Source: Flaveria trinervia
Lineage: Eukaryota; Streptophyta; Magnoliopsida; Asterales; Asteraceae
Direction: 5' to 3'
DNA length: 64,000 bases
Assembly: GCA_025506515.1 (NCBI GenBank)
Contig: CM046451.1
Coordinates: 73,738,599 to 73,802,598 of the forward strand
In this document: positions 9,355-20,552 of the stretch, in pieces
Layout of the letters: every line of letters starts with the position of its first letter
Numbering within the stretch: position 1 is the first letter of the stretch
The notes under the pieces: model-generated
What the model was told of the DNA's origin: nothing
What the model saw: only the letters and a program-made list of their open reading frames with translations
The model's database searches: none
Made by a program: the position numbers and the translations under genes

Positions 9355-11990
9355 CGGACGTTCTCCTTGTCCATGCGTATAGTTCCAGCCCTTATATAAT
9401 GGCCGAGGAACATCATTTCATGTTGCGCGAATGAGGAGAGAAGTTAATATGAAAGTCTCAAAAGAAGTAAGGAATCGTGGAATTGATTGGAGTTAGAAAA
9501 GGTCCTTAAAGTAAGGTAACTCCAGGATACAGGGAAGAAGTGGCCTACTAGAGTTTTCTTAGGACTCTAAGAATAAGAAGAGCTTATTCATTCCATATTC
9601 CTTTTTCCTTTCAAGGAAGAGTTTTTTTAGATCAATGAAGGAGAAGGAAGAGGGCACAGGAGATTCGATTCAGTCAGCTTGGTTCTTGACTTTGCTATTT
9701 AAAAAGAACTATTCAAGTGAAGTGCAAGACCCATGACCTGACTGCTTAGCCTATGTAGGGGTACAATCATACCAGAATGAAATTCTGCCTTTGAAGAAGG
9801 ACTTTCAGGTATGCATGCATAGCTTGATGGGAAAGATAATAAAAGGAGTAGCTTATCTTATAGTATGAGTATCCCTCTACCTATCAGTCTTACAGTGCTT
9901 TGCTTCACTGGAGCTTATATAATAAAGTGGTGATAAGAAGAATAGAGAGAATGTGTTTGTGTAGATGCACTGACTTTACTACCATCAAAGCTAGCTTCCA
10001 ATTCTATTGTTTTTCTTTGAAGTATAGGCTTGGTATCGACGAATAAATAAGCTCTTTCTACTTCTCCCTAAAAGCTCATCCTAAGAAAAGTAGTTTTTGC
10101 TCGAGAAGATAGCTTAAGTTATAGTTATCATAGCTAAAGCGATAGCAATTCATGAACGAAGCGCTCGACCATAGGGAACGAGCGAAATAAAAGTAGCGAA
10201 TTAAGGGTTAGGTAAGTAGCAAAAAACATAGGTATCTTCTACCAGGGTGATAGACTTACATTTTAGCAATGGTACATAGCTGGAGCGCCCTTCTATCCTC
10301 TCATATTATTCCACAAGCCTCATAGCCAAATGATAGAGGCGCAGGGGATTCATTCGGGTTCTCGGCTAGTTGCCTTCTAGAGTATACAAAGCAGCTTGAG
10401 TAGTAAAGTCTTGTGCTATGAACGCATAAGCGGGTAAAGAGTACATGTGTTGAGCGACCAAGAAATAAATAACCCCTAAAGAGGCTTGAGCAAGGCCTAA
10501 TTGAAAATGAATCGAAGTATTCAATTGTCATAATAGAACGAATGCAAGACTAGAGGACTCCCAGGAAGATAACGTGAAAGCGGAGGAATGTGGCTTTTTG
10601 TCTTTCACAATTGGGCTATCGCTTAGGAAAGCTGCCTGCTTTTTCTTTATGGCTTGAGACTGTGGTAAGTGTTCACTTGATGAAAGAACCTCTTTTTCGT
10701 TTCGCACCTTCAGTGAGCGAGTACTTTTTCTGTTCTATGTTTTGAGTCTTGCAGTAGTAAGGTTATGTTCTTTTCCCTGAGTCCTAAGGGTTTCATCTCA
10801 AGCATTCCAACTCTATCTTAGCCCGTATATGTAGTAGGTTTGATAGTTTTTTCCATATGAAAAGGAGGAAATTAAGTCTGTGAGACTGTGGTACCTCCTG
10901 CCAATAATGATTTATCTATTTGAGCAATTTCAGTTCCTTACGTTCTTGAGTCACGATCGATGGAAAATCCTCTAGCTTGGCCAAATTACTTTCATCATTT
11001 AAGCACCAATGCTCTTGTTCAAGCTGCTAATGTTGTCGAAGAGTATTTCCCTTCAGGCATTAAGAACTCAATCCGGAAAAAGAAAAAGAGGCGCGCACCC
11101 CCTCACACAACTACTTATAGGACAAGTCCAAAAGAAAAAGCACCTTAAACAGAGGGGGACACTAGCCCAGTTAAGAAAAGCCACCCTAGCAGAATGGGGA
11201 ACGCATACTACCTATCCCTCCTCTGACTACATTTACCATAGAAAAAAAGAATAGCGAAGGAGGTTCTGAAAGAAAGAAAGCAAGGAAAAGCACTCAGACA
11301 AGAAAGATAGATACAGAGGACCAATCCAACAAGATGAAGGAGATAGAAAGCCATAGGACCTGACTTAGAGCAGTATTTCCATTAGCAAGAAAGCCGAGGA
11401 GAAGACTATTGATTTGATTCACTCTTTGGGTGATGTCTTAGACCATAGACCGGAGTTATGCCATAGAGTTAGTAGAAAGTCTAGATCTTCCTTTCTTGAG
11501 GATTGCTTACTGGCTTACTGAAAAGATAAGGCAAATCACCAAGCAAGAGGCCTCAGCCGATACACCAATGGTTCCACATCCGGATACACATTAACTACCT
11601 CAAGGAAAAATAAAATAAAATAAATGCCTGCATGCGGAAAAGCAGTTGGGCATTCTCCATGAAAGCAGAGGCCCTCGCTCGAAGATAAAACAGAATGAAA
11701 AGCACAGCCGGCAGACCACGAGAGGTAATTTTTTACATACGGAATAGCCTAGAGGGAATCGAATACTCGACTTAGACACAGGGGATAGCCGGACGAGGGG
11801 ACCAATGATTTAAATTCTGTTAAGGAAATGGCCAGACCATATGTCAATGGTAGCACATAAGCTCACTCACTCACACCTTTTTTCAATTCGAAGTACCTAC
11901 CACGATTAGACAACTTTTTATGAATTGAATCCTTTTCTGATAAGCAGACCGGATAGCTAGGACAGAATTGAACATATCAAAAGCAAACCA
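9355..11990. other. Organelle-like insertion (probable mitochondrial DNA, NUMT)
   Basis: The base composition and texture change sharply from the surrounding retroelements: many short AAGAAAG, GCTTATC and AGCGAAATAAAAG runs, few long frames, no retroelement motifs. This is how plant mitochondrial intergenic DNA looks to me. A 137-bp piece of chloroplast psaB at 10380-10516 supports it, since plant mitochondrial genomes often carry plastid scraps. The stretch lies between the outer end of LTR A and a broken B2 integrase. I could not identify a mitochondrial gene. A 62-codon frame at 10960-11148 has no recognisable family. Direct plastid-to-nucleus transfer is the alternative for the psaB part. 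Confidence 0.55.
10380..10516 (-). pseudogene. psaB: Chloroplast psaB fragment
   Basis: The minus-strand translation in the frame starting near 10516 gives HFQLGLAQASLGVI, then LVAQHMYSLPAYAF and IAQDFTTQAALYT. This is the conserved photosystem I P700 apoprotein A2 (PsaB) segment. Only about 45 codons remain of a protein of about 734 residues. The match stops abruptly after ALYT at the left and before the SIHF block at the right. Small differences from the usual protein (Q for L after GLA, YF for TS after GVI) suggest decay. It is a transferred plastid fragment, not a gene. Confidence 0.9.
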
Positions 11991-12600
11991 AAAGGTCAGT
12001 GGCAAACCAGAGTCAGCCAATATGTACCTTGCAGCTTCAATTAGGGACATGTTCTTTCTCTTTACTATTCCATTTTGTTCTGGAGTCCTTGGGATGTTAA
12101 GCTGCCTCTTGATTCCCTTTAAGAGATAAAAATCATCAAGTGTATGGTTTCTGAATTCTGTTCCATTATCACTTCTGATAAACTTGACAGGTAGGGAATA
12201 CTGCTTCTCAACATACAACACAAAGTTTATAATCGTCTGAGCAGCCTCATCCTTTGAATGCAAGAAGAAAGTCCATACAAATCTGGAGTAATCATCCACA
12301 ATTACCAGACAATATTTCTTCTTTGCCATACTCATTACTCTCACAGGACCAAAGATATCCATGTGTAGTAATTGCAAGCAGGCAATTGACTTAGGTTCTT
12401 CAATAGGAGGGAATGAGACTTTGTGTTGTTTTCCTTTAACAAGCAGTGCAGTTGTCTTCACATCTGAACTCCTTCATAGGCAATCCCTTACTAAACCATG
12501 ATGTATCAGCTTATTCATGTTTTTAAGATTCACATGACCCAACCTTCTATGCCATAGAATAGATTGTTGAGGAGAAGCCTTGGAAAATAGGCAAGGATGG
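11990..12600 (-). pseudogene. B2 integrase, truncated, catalytic Glu replaced
   Basis: Contains the GAG-pre-integrase tail and the core up to ADSGLPLTFW. D in LHMDIFG and D in RSDNGTEF of the DDE triad are present. The third position, E in the family motif NGVVERKN, reads K here (NGIVKRKN, around 12060-12075), which should abolish catalysis. After LTFW, at about 11990, the frame continues into foreign sequence. The partner copy in element B (42370-42894) keeps E. Confidence 0.85.
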
Positions 12601-12627
12601 CCTTTGAGATCTATTTTTTGGAAGGAT

Positions 12628-13010
12628 CTAAGGCATACACTCTTCCTGTCTGTTGGCCCTTAGGAGAGTATGATCATCCAACACCTTATCAATCACACTC
12701 AGAACTTTGGATGGCAAAATCCTATAGTTCTGACTGGTGAAAAGAGCAACATGGCCTTTATCACCCATTTGACTAACACTCAAGAGATTGTACTTGAGAT
12801 TTTCCACATGGTTAAAATCATCAAACCTTATTTCCCCATTAGAGACAAAGCCTTTGCCAATGATATAACTTACCATCATTGCCAAAAGAAACAAACCCCT
12901 TCTTTCTTTAAGAGTAATCATGAATAAGAAAGCTGTTCCCTGTCATATGCATAGATCCTCCACTGTCTACATACCAGATGCTACTGTGGCATTCTGAAGA
13001 ACCCTGCAAT
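12628..13010 (-). pseudogene. B2 protease
   Basis: The catalytic block WYVDSGGSMHMTG lies at about 12940-12990. It is followed, after a frame break near 12921, by YIIGKGFVSNGEI and NLLSVSQMGDKGH. This is the copia retropepsin and its C-terminal flank, co-linear with 41878-42285 in element B. Confidence 0.82.
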
Positions 13011-15853
13011 CATAATAAATTAGTTAGTTTTTGAGACCCAAACCTTTTTGGTTTTGGGTCTGTTCACATCAACAGATGGTAAACTAACAGATTTGCTATG
13101 AAGAACAGCCTGAGGGGATGGAGATGGTGAAGAAGAAGAATCCTTGGCATGGATTTTCTTCTCTGTGGTTCAGCACAGGAGCATCTAATTGGTTGACTCT
13201 CCCCAATAGATGTTGAACCATCATAACAAGTTGTGTTTGATTCTGTGATAAAGCCTTCAGCTCATCAGACACATTAGTGCGTGAAATTGATGGATTCCCG
13301 TGTTGTACAATCTCCCTTTGAGCAACCTCAGCTGTTGCCTGATTAACCCCTTCCTTTTTGGATTTCTTCTTGGATTTTGGGGTTACTGGTTTTTATGTTG
13401 CTGGTACAAACTTGGTTTCAAACTCAGTTTTCATTTTATCCATTTTCTTTTTAAGGTTCTCATTGTGTTTGAGTTTGGAGCCTTTTTTATACCAGCAATC
13501 ATCAGTAAGATGATTGAATAAGCCACATATTTCACATGGCTTTTCTTCATCTTAAGTTGATCATCTGCTGAAGAAGATAAAACTACTGAAAACTTATTCT
13601 TTAGCAGTTTGCGACCAGTACTAGCAGTTTTCTTCCTTGCAGTACATGCTTCTTGATATCTTCTTCAGTAGTTTTCCCACCCTTTACTGGCAATTTTCTT
13701 CCCTTTAGTACATGCAGTAGTTTGGGTTTGTTCTGCAGGTGTATGACTTGCTCTTTAGTACTTTCAGTACTTTGTGAAATACCACCTGGAGTGATCAACC
13801 TTTTGATCATGTGAGTGTCAGCATTTGAACCATCAACATCAGCTGATAGGTTTTGGGAGGCATTAATGCTGACTCCACCTCTGATGGTGTTGTATCAGAT
13901 ACTAGATCACATGATGAAAAGGATTGGTTATTGCTTTCTCCATCAGATTCTACCTCTGTTCTTGGAGTAAAATCTGTAGGTGGAGCAGTTGATTATAACC
14001 AATGCCAAACTTCACATTGGAAGCAGACTGCTTACTGAGAAGCATTTCAAAACCCTTGCAGGAATGTACCCATCGATCACACTCTACCTGCGTAGCTGCA
14101 AGTGTTTCTTTGAGGTCTCTGTACTTCTCTAGAAGTACCTCTTCCCTAGCCTTATCATCAGTGATTTCGCATTTAAGTTTGTGAATCTCATCATTCTTAT
14201 CATTAAGCACAGACTCAATTCAGCTTTTCTTTTGGATATTATTTGTTCTAGCTCAATGTTCTTGTTAATTAAAGCTACATTTGCTTCTCTAATAGATGCA
14301 AATGCGGCTATGCATGTTTTAGAACATAGCTTGGCTTTGGCCTCAGAGGATACCTGTGATACCTGTGGTGTGGAGGCATTAGAGGATGAGGTATCAGCAG
14401 ACTCCAGGGCCATAAGAGCAAGGTTTCCAAAAGGATTGTCACCACCATGTTGACCAGCACCAGAAAATAGTTGTTCATGACCAGACATATCATCTGGTAA
14501 ACTGCTCCAGTCAACAACTCCTGGGGTAAAAAGCTATGTTGTTGAGGTTGAGGTTTTTGATGAGATTGGGAAGGTTGAGGCTCAGGAACAGGGTGGTTGT
14601 TGAGCAATGGGTACTTGAACTTGACTGATTTGTGGCATGTAGTAGCAGGGATATGGATATGGAATTGGACCCTAAGGGACAAAATATACAGGAGATAGAG
14701 GTTGTGATTGATGACCAGAACTAGCAGGATGTTGCCCTCTATTTGTTGAATATTACTTGGAAAAGTCACAAAGGGTGCAGAGGAGTTAGATTCAGATGAT
14801 CTACACTCTCTTGCAAAGTGCCCAAGCCTGTGGCATTTGTGACACCTCAACTTACTCTTGTCAAAACCAACTTTGGTTTTGCCAGAGTGTCCAGGGAATT
14901 TCCTACCAGTTCTCTTATAGAACTTCTGAGATATGATATTAATCAAGGCCATTTGTCTCAAAATATCCCTCTCTTCTAAGTCATCATCAGCTATACCTTT
15001 CAAATCATCCATAATGAAGCACAAATTGTCACTATTACAGCCTGATTGACTATCAACACTCACAAATGCATGATCAGAACTGTTTGAAGAGAAATTTATA
15101 TGCTCATCATAATTACTTTCTGATGCAGCATATTTTGACTCATGACCGACCAAGGCAGTGTTCCCTGGTACAAAGTCTTCAGTGAGCTTTCCTGATGATG
15201 CCAGTTTCCTTTTTGCTCTATCTCTCTTTCAAATGTAAGCAGTTTCCCATGAAGTTGGGTGAGAGATAGGCTATCCAGATTTGCATTAGAGCATAGGACA
15301 ATTGTATATGTGTCCCATCTCTCAGGCAGTGATCTGAGGAACCTGTTGTTCATCTGGCTATTAGTGTATTCATGTTTGACCATTTTCAGCTCAGAGATCA
15401 AACATGAAAAACGCTCAAACTGTTGAGTCAGAGTCTCACCCTCCTATGAGCAAATGTCTCATATTGTTGGGCAAGTATTTCCCTATTGTTTGCTAAGACC
15501 TCATCAGTACCACCAAATTGTTCTTTCAGTGCCTTCTAGAGGTCATGAGCAGCTTCATGATGCATACGCGCAGAATAGATTTCATTAGGCAGTGACATGG
15601 CTAGAATTCCATGAGCTTTAGCATCAATCTCAAACAGTTTTCGATCCTCATCAGAGTATTGTTCCTTCTTCTTCAGAACCATTTGGTTGGTTTCTGCATT
15701 GTTCACCATAGGCTTATGTGGACCATGTACCACAGATGTCCAACAACCTGAACTGTACAGACACATGATGGAGCATTCTTCGTTGCCATATGTTATACTC
15801 AGTCCTAACCAGCATCGAAGGCTTGGTTGAGCAACCAGTATTGTGAGGGTCAT
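13011..15853 (-). pseudogene. B2 gag, broken
   Basis: The start corresponds to ATGACT at 15853. The N-terminal copia gag region (KLFEIDAKAHGILAMSLPN) spans 15853-15536. The middle part, QMNNRFLRSLPERWDTYTI, is at 15401-15280. A zinc knuckle, CHKCHRLGHFAREC, is near 14810-14850. Next come a Pro/Gln-rich stretch, a coiled coil (about 14320-13950) and a second knuckle region near 13520-13490. The frame breaks at about 15536, 15420, 14700, 14490, 13950 and 13600. The layout matches elements B and B3. Gag would form the particle and bind element RNA. Confidence 0.82.
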
Positions 15854-16059
15854 TAGAAGGAGTAGTCATATTCGAAATTCAAACAAATTCAAGGTAAACA
15901 AATTAAATCTAGCTCAAAACCACTTAGAACCTCAAACAAAATGGCCAGAAGCAACAGAAACACAATCTCTATAACTGATTCTTGCAAATTTGCTAATTCG
16001 ATCAAACATAGATAGCAAAAGAACAGTTTCAAAGATCAATTGTTAAATCGATAAATGAT

Positions 16060-16905
16060 GGATTGCAGCGGAATGAGCTCACGAATTAACAAATTTAAAC
16101 AAGAACACACTAACTTTATCAATGAAACAGTGTTTGTTATACAGAGAGAAATTCTGCCAAAAAGGAATATATTCATTCAATACACGCTTCGGCTGGCTTC
16201 ATGCGCACCGTTACAATTAGGTCATCTTTCCTTTTGTAAGGGAAGCTAACATTAGCTCATGTCACTTGACAGTGACATCTAACTGTTATTTACCTACTGA
16301 AAGTTAACACAACTACTGAAGATGTCAAACAGCTGGCATCTTCTTACAAAATACCAAGTGTAATTATCACTACAACTACTGAAAAGAAAACTACTGAGAC
16401 AACGACTGAAGATGTCAAACAGCTGGCATCTTCAGTCGTTTTACAAGTACTGAAATAGAAAAGAAAACTACTGAAAGGAAACCATCACAACAACTGAAGA
16501 ATGCTTCTTCAGCTATTGTGACAAACTCTGAAGGCTTCACTACTTGGACTTGTTGAACTTTAGTTGTTGTCATCAGCTGATGTCTTCAGCTGATGTCTCA
16601 GTCTTTGTACTTCAGCTGTTGATCTTCAGTACTTTAGTCTTCAGCTATTGAAGTCTTCAGTACTTTAGTCTTCAGCTGTTGATCTTCAATCTTAGATCTT
16701 CAGCTGTTGAAGTCTTCACTTTTGTCTTCAGCTGTTGATCTTCAGACTTTGGTCTTCAGCTATTGAAGTCTTCAGTACTTTAGTCTTCAGCTGTTGATCT
16801 TCAGACTTTGTCAAATAGCTGATGAAGTCTTTAGCGGTTGTTGTGATGTCTTGTGGGACTTAAAGGTTTTTCTGATTTGGCTCATTGGTTCTTTTGGTCC
16901 ACACA
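16060..16905 (-). repeat. B2 5' LTR, 3' end and PBS deleted
   Basis: The outer end reads TGTGTGGACCAAAAGAACC on the minus strand, against TGTTGGACC in element B. U3 is a tandem array of AACAGCTGAAG/ACTAAAGTACTGAAG units (about 16540-16840). Toward the gag side the sequence matches the B LTR up to ATTCCGCTGC, then jumps to the leader, skipping the last 40 bp of LTR and the PBS. The promoter module kept in the other B LTRs (ACGTCA then TATATAAG) is lost here: the TATA position reads CTTACAAAAG. Confidence 0.8.
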
Positions 16906-17470
16906 CATCATTTCCGAGTGAGTATTACACCAAGAAATGACAAGCCTTTATTTTATGAGTTGTACGTTTTCTATTTCTTACGTGACTTTGATGAAAGAAA
17001 GCATTCCGGGAACATGAATAAAAAGGCCTTCCTTGTCATGTATAGGCTTGTTTGCAAGAGAGAAGAAGCAGCTTCAACGATGCAATTGAGTTTCCTTGTC
17101 TATAGATGTGAGAAACCATCATGCTAGAAGACAATAAGCCGATGCATTCTCTGATCAAGAAAACATGTCAGGGGTGGATGTAAGACCAAGGATGGAGTCC
17201 ACCATAAGGAATAAAATTCGATGCCATTCACTTGGATGCCTTATCATAACATAGTTTGAACCCATCTCTGAGAGCTCTAGTCTCGGCCATCATGTTAGTA
17301 CCATTGTGATAGAATGAAGAGAAGGAAAAAATCAAATTTGACCTTAACTCTTTCTTAGGATACCACCACCTGCACTCTCTCCCATAGCAGTTGATCCATC
17401 TATGTTGATTTTGGTTTTTTTGGGGGGGGGGGGAAGATTTGATCAATATCCGCTATATTTCCGTTCGGGC
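16906..17470 (-). pseudogene. LINE-type RNase H (RVT_3-like) remnant
   Basis: Minus-strand reading in shifting frames gives INIDGSTAMGESAGGGILR (about 17410-17350), FSSFYHNGTNMMAETRAL with the following RDGFKLC (about 17320-17250), and VSHIYRQGNS further on (near 17100). This is the order D-G-S, E-x-x-A-L, R-E-G-N typical of the RNase H domain at the end of plant LINE polyproteins and related host proteins. There are several stops. It abuts the outer end of the B2 LTR. A decayed host RNase H-like gene is the alternative. Confidence 0.6.
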
Positions 17471-17914
17471 TCCTCCGAGGCTATACTTTATCACTGCTCC
17501 TCTTAGACTTTCCAACCAACCCTGTTGACTCGGAGTATTCAACCCCCCCATTCGCTTAGCCATCAGATTCCTCTGCTGCCACCTTCCCTTTTCGCTCCAT
17601 GTCATTTGATCTGGGGGAGCCTAGGAGCATAGTTTGGCCCGTGTTCTAAATTCAGTGCTAAAATTCCCGCTTCAAGCGTTTTGCAGCTCGTAATTATTAT
17701 GGAAAATGAGGCGTGGGAAAACGACACCAATTCTGTCTAATAACACAAAAAACATCTTTTTAAGTCCTTGGGCCTTCGCAAACAAATAGCCCGGCCAACC
17801 CAAGTAATCCCCCATAACATCAATCAGTACCACAAAAGGCTCAAAATCTAAGTATCCGAAGATCAAGCTCTGAATACTGTGGGGCTTTGAGGATGTGTCA
17901 ACCGAAGCACCTTC
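17471..17914. other. Unassigned stretch
   Basis: It may be more of the same LINE, since it lies upstream of the RNase H remnant in minus orientation, but I recognise no RT or zinc-finger motif in any frame. A 64-codon minus frame at 17672-17866 has no family I know. Confidence 0.4.
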
Positions 17915-19250
17915 CTAGAAGGCCTGCTGTATAGATGGGTAGGGTGTGCAGGGAACAGAGATAGCCTTGTTGATCCTCGATCTACGTACAAAGGCTATAA
18001 TCCCAGCAAACTCGGAAGCATTCCGAGAGGTAGCATCTAACTGAGCATAGATATTGTGCTTGGTGCTCATCGTCCATCTATCAGCCATGTTGCTGCAACA
18101 CAAGAAAAATATACATTAGATTTGTGCATAACAGAAGACAGTTTGAACTTAAACTGTTTTGATTAAATGGCTCAGTCGTGCGACTGAACCTTACGACTGA
18201 ATTTTAGTCATACGATTGAGTTCAGTTGTACGATTGAGCCTGCAGCTGAGTTCAGTCATGCTATTGAGCCGAAGATTGAACTTAGTTGTATGCTATATGC
18301 GGTTGAATCAGTCATGCGATCAAAGGCAAACGCATGATTCATTCATGTGATTGAGTCGTGCGCCTGGCTCAATCATGCGAGTGAAGTTCATTAGCTTGTC
18401 CATTCGCATCCTTCACTGTTGAAACCCTAGATTTAAATCTTTGTCAAAAAATTATATTAGACTTCGTGTTTAGACTCATTGGACCGCAAAGACTCTAATT
18501 AGCACTTAATGTCCTTTAAATCAACTTTTATGTCCATTTAAGTGGTCCATTTCAGGGTTTAGTCTCGGTTCTAGGTTTTAGCATAATCGGTCCTTTAAGA
18601 TGCGATTAAGACGTTCATTTGGATCAATTTCAGTCGCCCGGTACTTGTAGATGGGTAAAACACACGTTAAGATCACAATCAGTTGGTAATATCAGTCAAA
18701 CGAAATTTGGGCAGAATATGTGTGTGTATGGGCGATTTCAGAGAGCTTTGAAGGGTGGTAAGGATTACGACCGACTAATCCCCTTATTTATACTATTTTA
18801 AATTTCAGTCGTGCGACTAGACCCATACGCATGCTTCATACGTGCGACTGGGGTTCAGTCGTGCGACTGGCTAATACCTTCACCCATTCGTACGATTGGT
18901 TCAGTCTTGTGATCCAATCGCATGGTTTCCATACTCATGGTCCAATCGTGTGAGTAGCTCATACTTACTGTTCAATCGTGCGATTGGCTTATACTAATGA
19001 TTCAATCATGCGATTGGCTCATACTTATGAGCTTAAACTCATACACTTGCAAACACTTAGAATGTTTAACTTTTGATATATAACATTAGACCTTTGATCA
19101 TCTCAAACATGGCCTTTTAATTAAACATCATTAATCACCTCAGACGTGATCATTTTACTTTGGAACCGATTGATCACCTTAGACGTGATCCTTTAATTTA
19201 AAATAGATTGGTCACCTTAAACATGACCATTTTTAGTGAGTGATTCACAG
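17915..19250 (-). mobile_element. LTR/leader remnant D, related in layout to element A
   Basis: The layout mirrors element A on the minus strand: a short coding start (MADRWTMSTKHN, 18090-17915), a leader with TCGTGCGACTGA-type motifs (18170-18400), about 200 bp without motifs, then an LTR-like part. That part has a TATA-like TATAAATAAG at about 18785-18797 and a further motif array (18800-19030) upstream of it. No primer-binding site or LTR ends can be fixed. Outside the motifs, similarity to LTR A is weak, so D is either an old member or a distinct family. The coding start is not one I recognise. Confidence 0.5.
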
Positions 19251-20552
19251 ATTTCATCTAGTTGTATAGTCCGACATCTACACAACATAAGAACTAGAAA
19301 ATAGAAAATAAATTGAAATTTCAAAGAAAACAAGACGTATTTTTGTGGTTTTGGGTTTGAGCAAAACAACTTCAAGTTAATTTGATCATTTCTGGAAGGA
19401 TTCATTATGGAACCCCTTTTAATATGCACTTTGATGCTAGATTCTTGTTTTGGCTGAGAGTTAATAGCACTTTCAAGAAATCATACTAGAGCTATAAGAT
19501 GCACACAATGATTTTGAATTTCAAGAGTTGCAACGACGATGATTGTCGGTATATTTGTCCACTTAAGTCCATACATAGATTTTGACTCGCATTGGTGATG
19601 ACTTAGGTTACATTATTTCAACAAACATTTGTGGATCCCATACTTATATGGTAATTAACATTCCTCAGGAGATTTTTGAGCGGTCTATGGGTATTTGACA
19701 AGAAGAAAACTATTATAAGAGCTTTCATAAAGATGCCAATCCTTAGGTCAGTGCCATCGCACACAGAGAGGGGCAAACAACAGTGAATTCTAGAATATTT
19801 AGATTATGCTTATCCTCAGGTCAGTTCCACCGCATCTCAGAAAGGCACAAACCTATCTTCTTGTTAGAGAATTTATTTTTTTTCTTTTGCACATTACACA
19901 TCAATAACATTAGTCATTAGCTCGATTGCTTTTAGCAGTTTTTCCATGTGCTTTGCTCATATTATAGTCATCCGAACACATTTATGGCATTTATTGTGCT
20001 CGTCACCCCTTATTAGAAATGCGTTGATTGTGTTAACCAGGATAAGATGAGAACCCACAGCAAGTTAACCATTTAGTTGAATTTTAATTCACCAATGAAG
20101 TCTACACATCTATTATGTTGAATCTACCGACACATCGTATAATGAACTAGCAACCTCTGGGGTACTTTCTCTATGTACCTCAGTAGCAAACTAGTTTTAC
20201 AATCATTTTTCTTTTATTATGCCTAGACTTCTCAGAATTGTACTTGAATTTAGCATGTTGATCAAAATTGTTTTGAAGTCCCAAACAATTTTTTCGTTGT
20301 CTACTATCAATTTCCATAAACTTTGAATAATAATCACATATTTGATTTCATTTCTTTCAACTAATCTACCTCCCCCCCCCCCCCGTTTTTTATGTAAATA
20401 AATACAACAACAAATTAAATACTTAACTTAAACTATTCTCCCCCTAAAATTCTAAAATCGAAAATCGTTTTGTGTTTTTGGAGTTTAATAGACAGGAAAA
20501 TAAAAATGAAATAATAGAAAATAACTAATAAACTAAGAAACTAATTGTCGGA
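19251..20552. other. AT-rich stretch without a recognised gene
   Basis: No convincing frame on either strand. Two imperfect copies of a 40-bp segment (CAGGTCAGT..CC.CCGCA...GGCACAAAC) lie near 19745 and 19817. A run of 13 C is at 20372-20384. The right-hand part (20400-20552) is probably the 3' untranslated region of element A2. Confidence 0.5.
20435..20451 (-). other. Polypurine-tract-like site of element A2
   Basis: On the minus strand the sequence reads AATTTTAGGGGGAGAAT. It lies about 100 bp past the end of the A2 RNase H, where a plus-strand primer site belongs. No 3' LTR can be recognised beyond it, so the assignment rests on position and composition. Confidence 0.5.

Larger units (their letters stand above)
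11990..16905 (-). mobile_element. Ty1/copia element B2, 5' LTR to integrase; rest missing
   Basis: A minus-strand copia of the same family as element B (37963-50339) and B3 (60045-64000). It runs from its 5' LTR (about 16060-16905) through gag (15853-13100) and protease to mid-integrase. There it breaks off at about 11990 after LPLTFW and continues as organelle-like DNA. The LTR-leader junction with the PBS is deleted. Confidence 0.85.

Noticed and set aside
10960..11254. Two overlapping small frames (MENPLAWPNYFHH..., 62 and 81 codons) in the organelle-like segment
   Set aside because: No family recognised, overlapping in different frames, and lying in DNA that looks like organelle intergenic sequence. 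Not enough to call a gene.
20372..20384. Run of 13 C as a polypurine tract of A2
   Set aside because: It is a pure homopolymer without a following TG LTR start, and a better PPT-like site lies at 20435-20451. It may be slippage or simple repeat.
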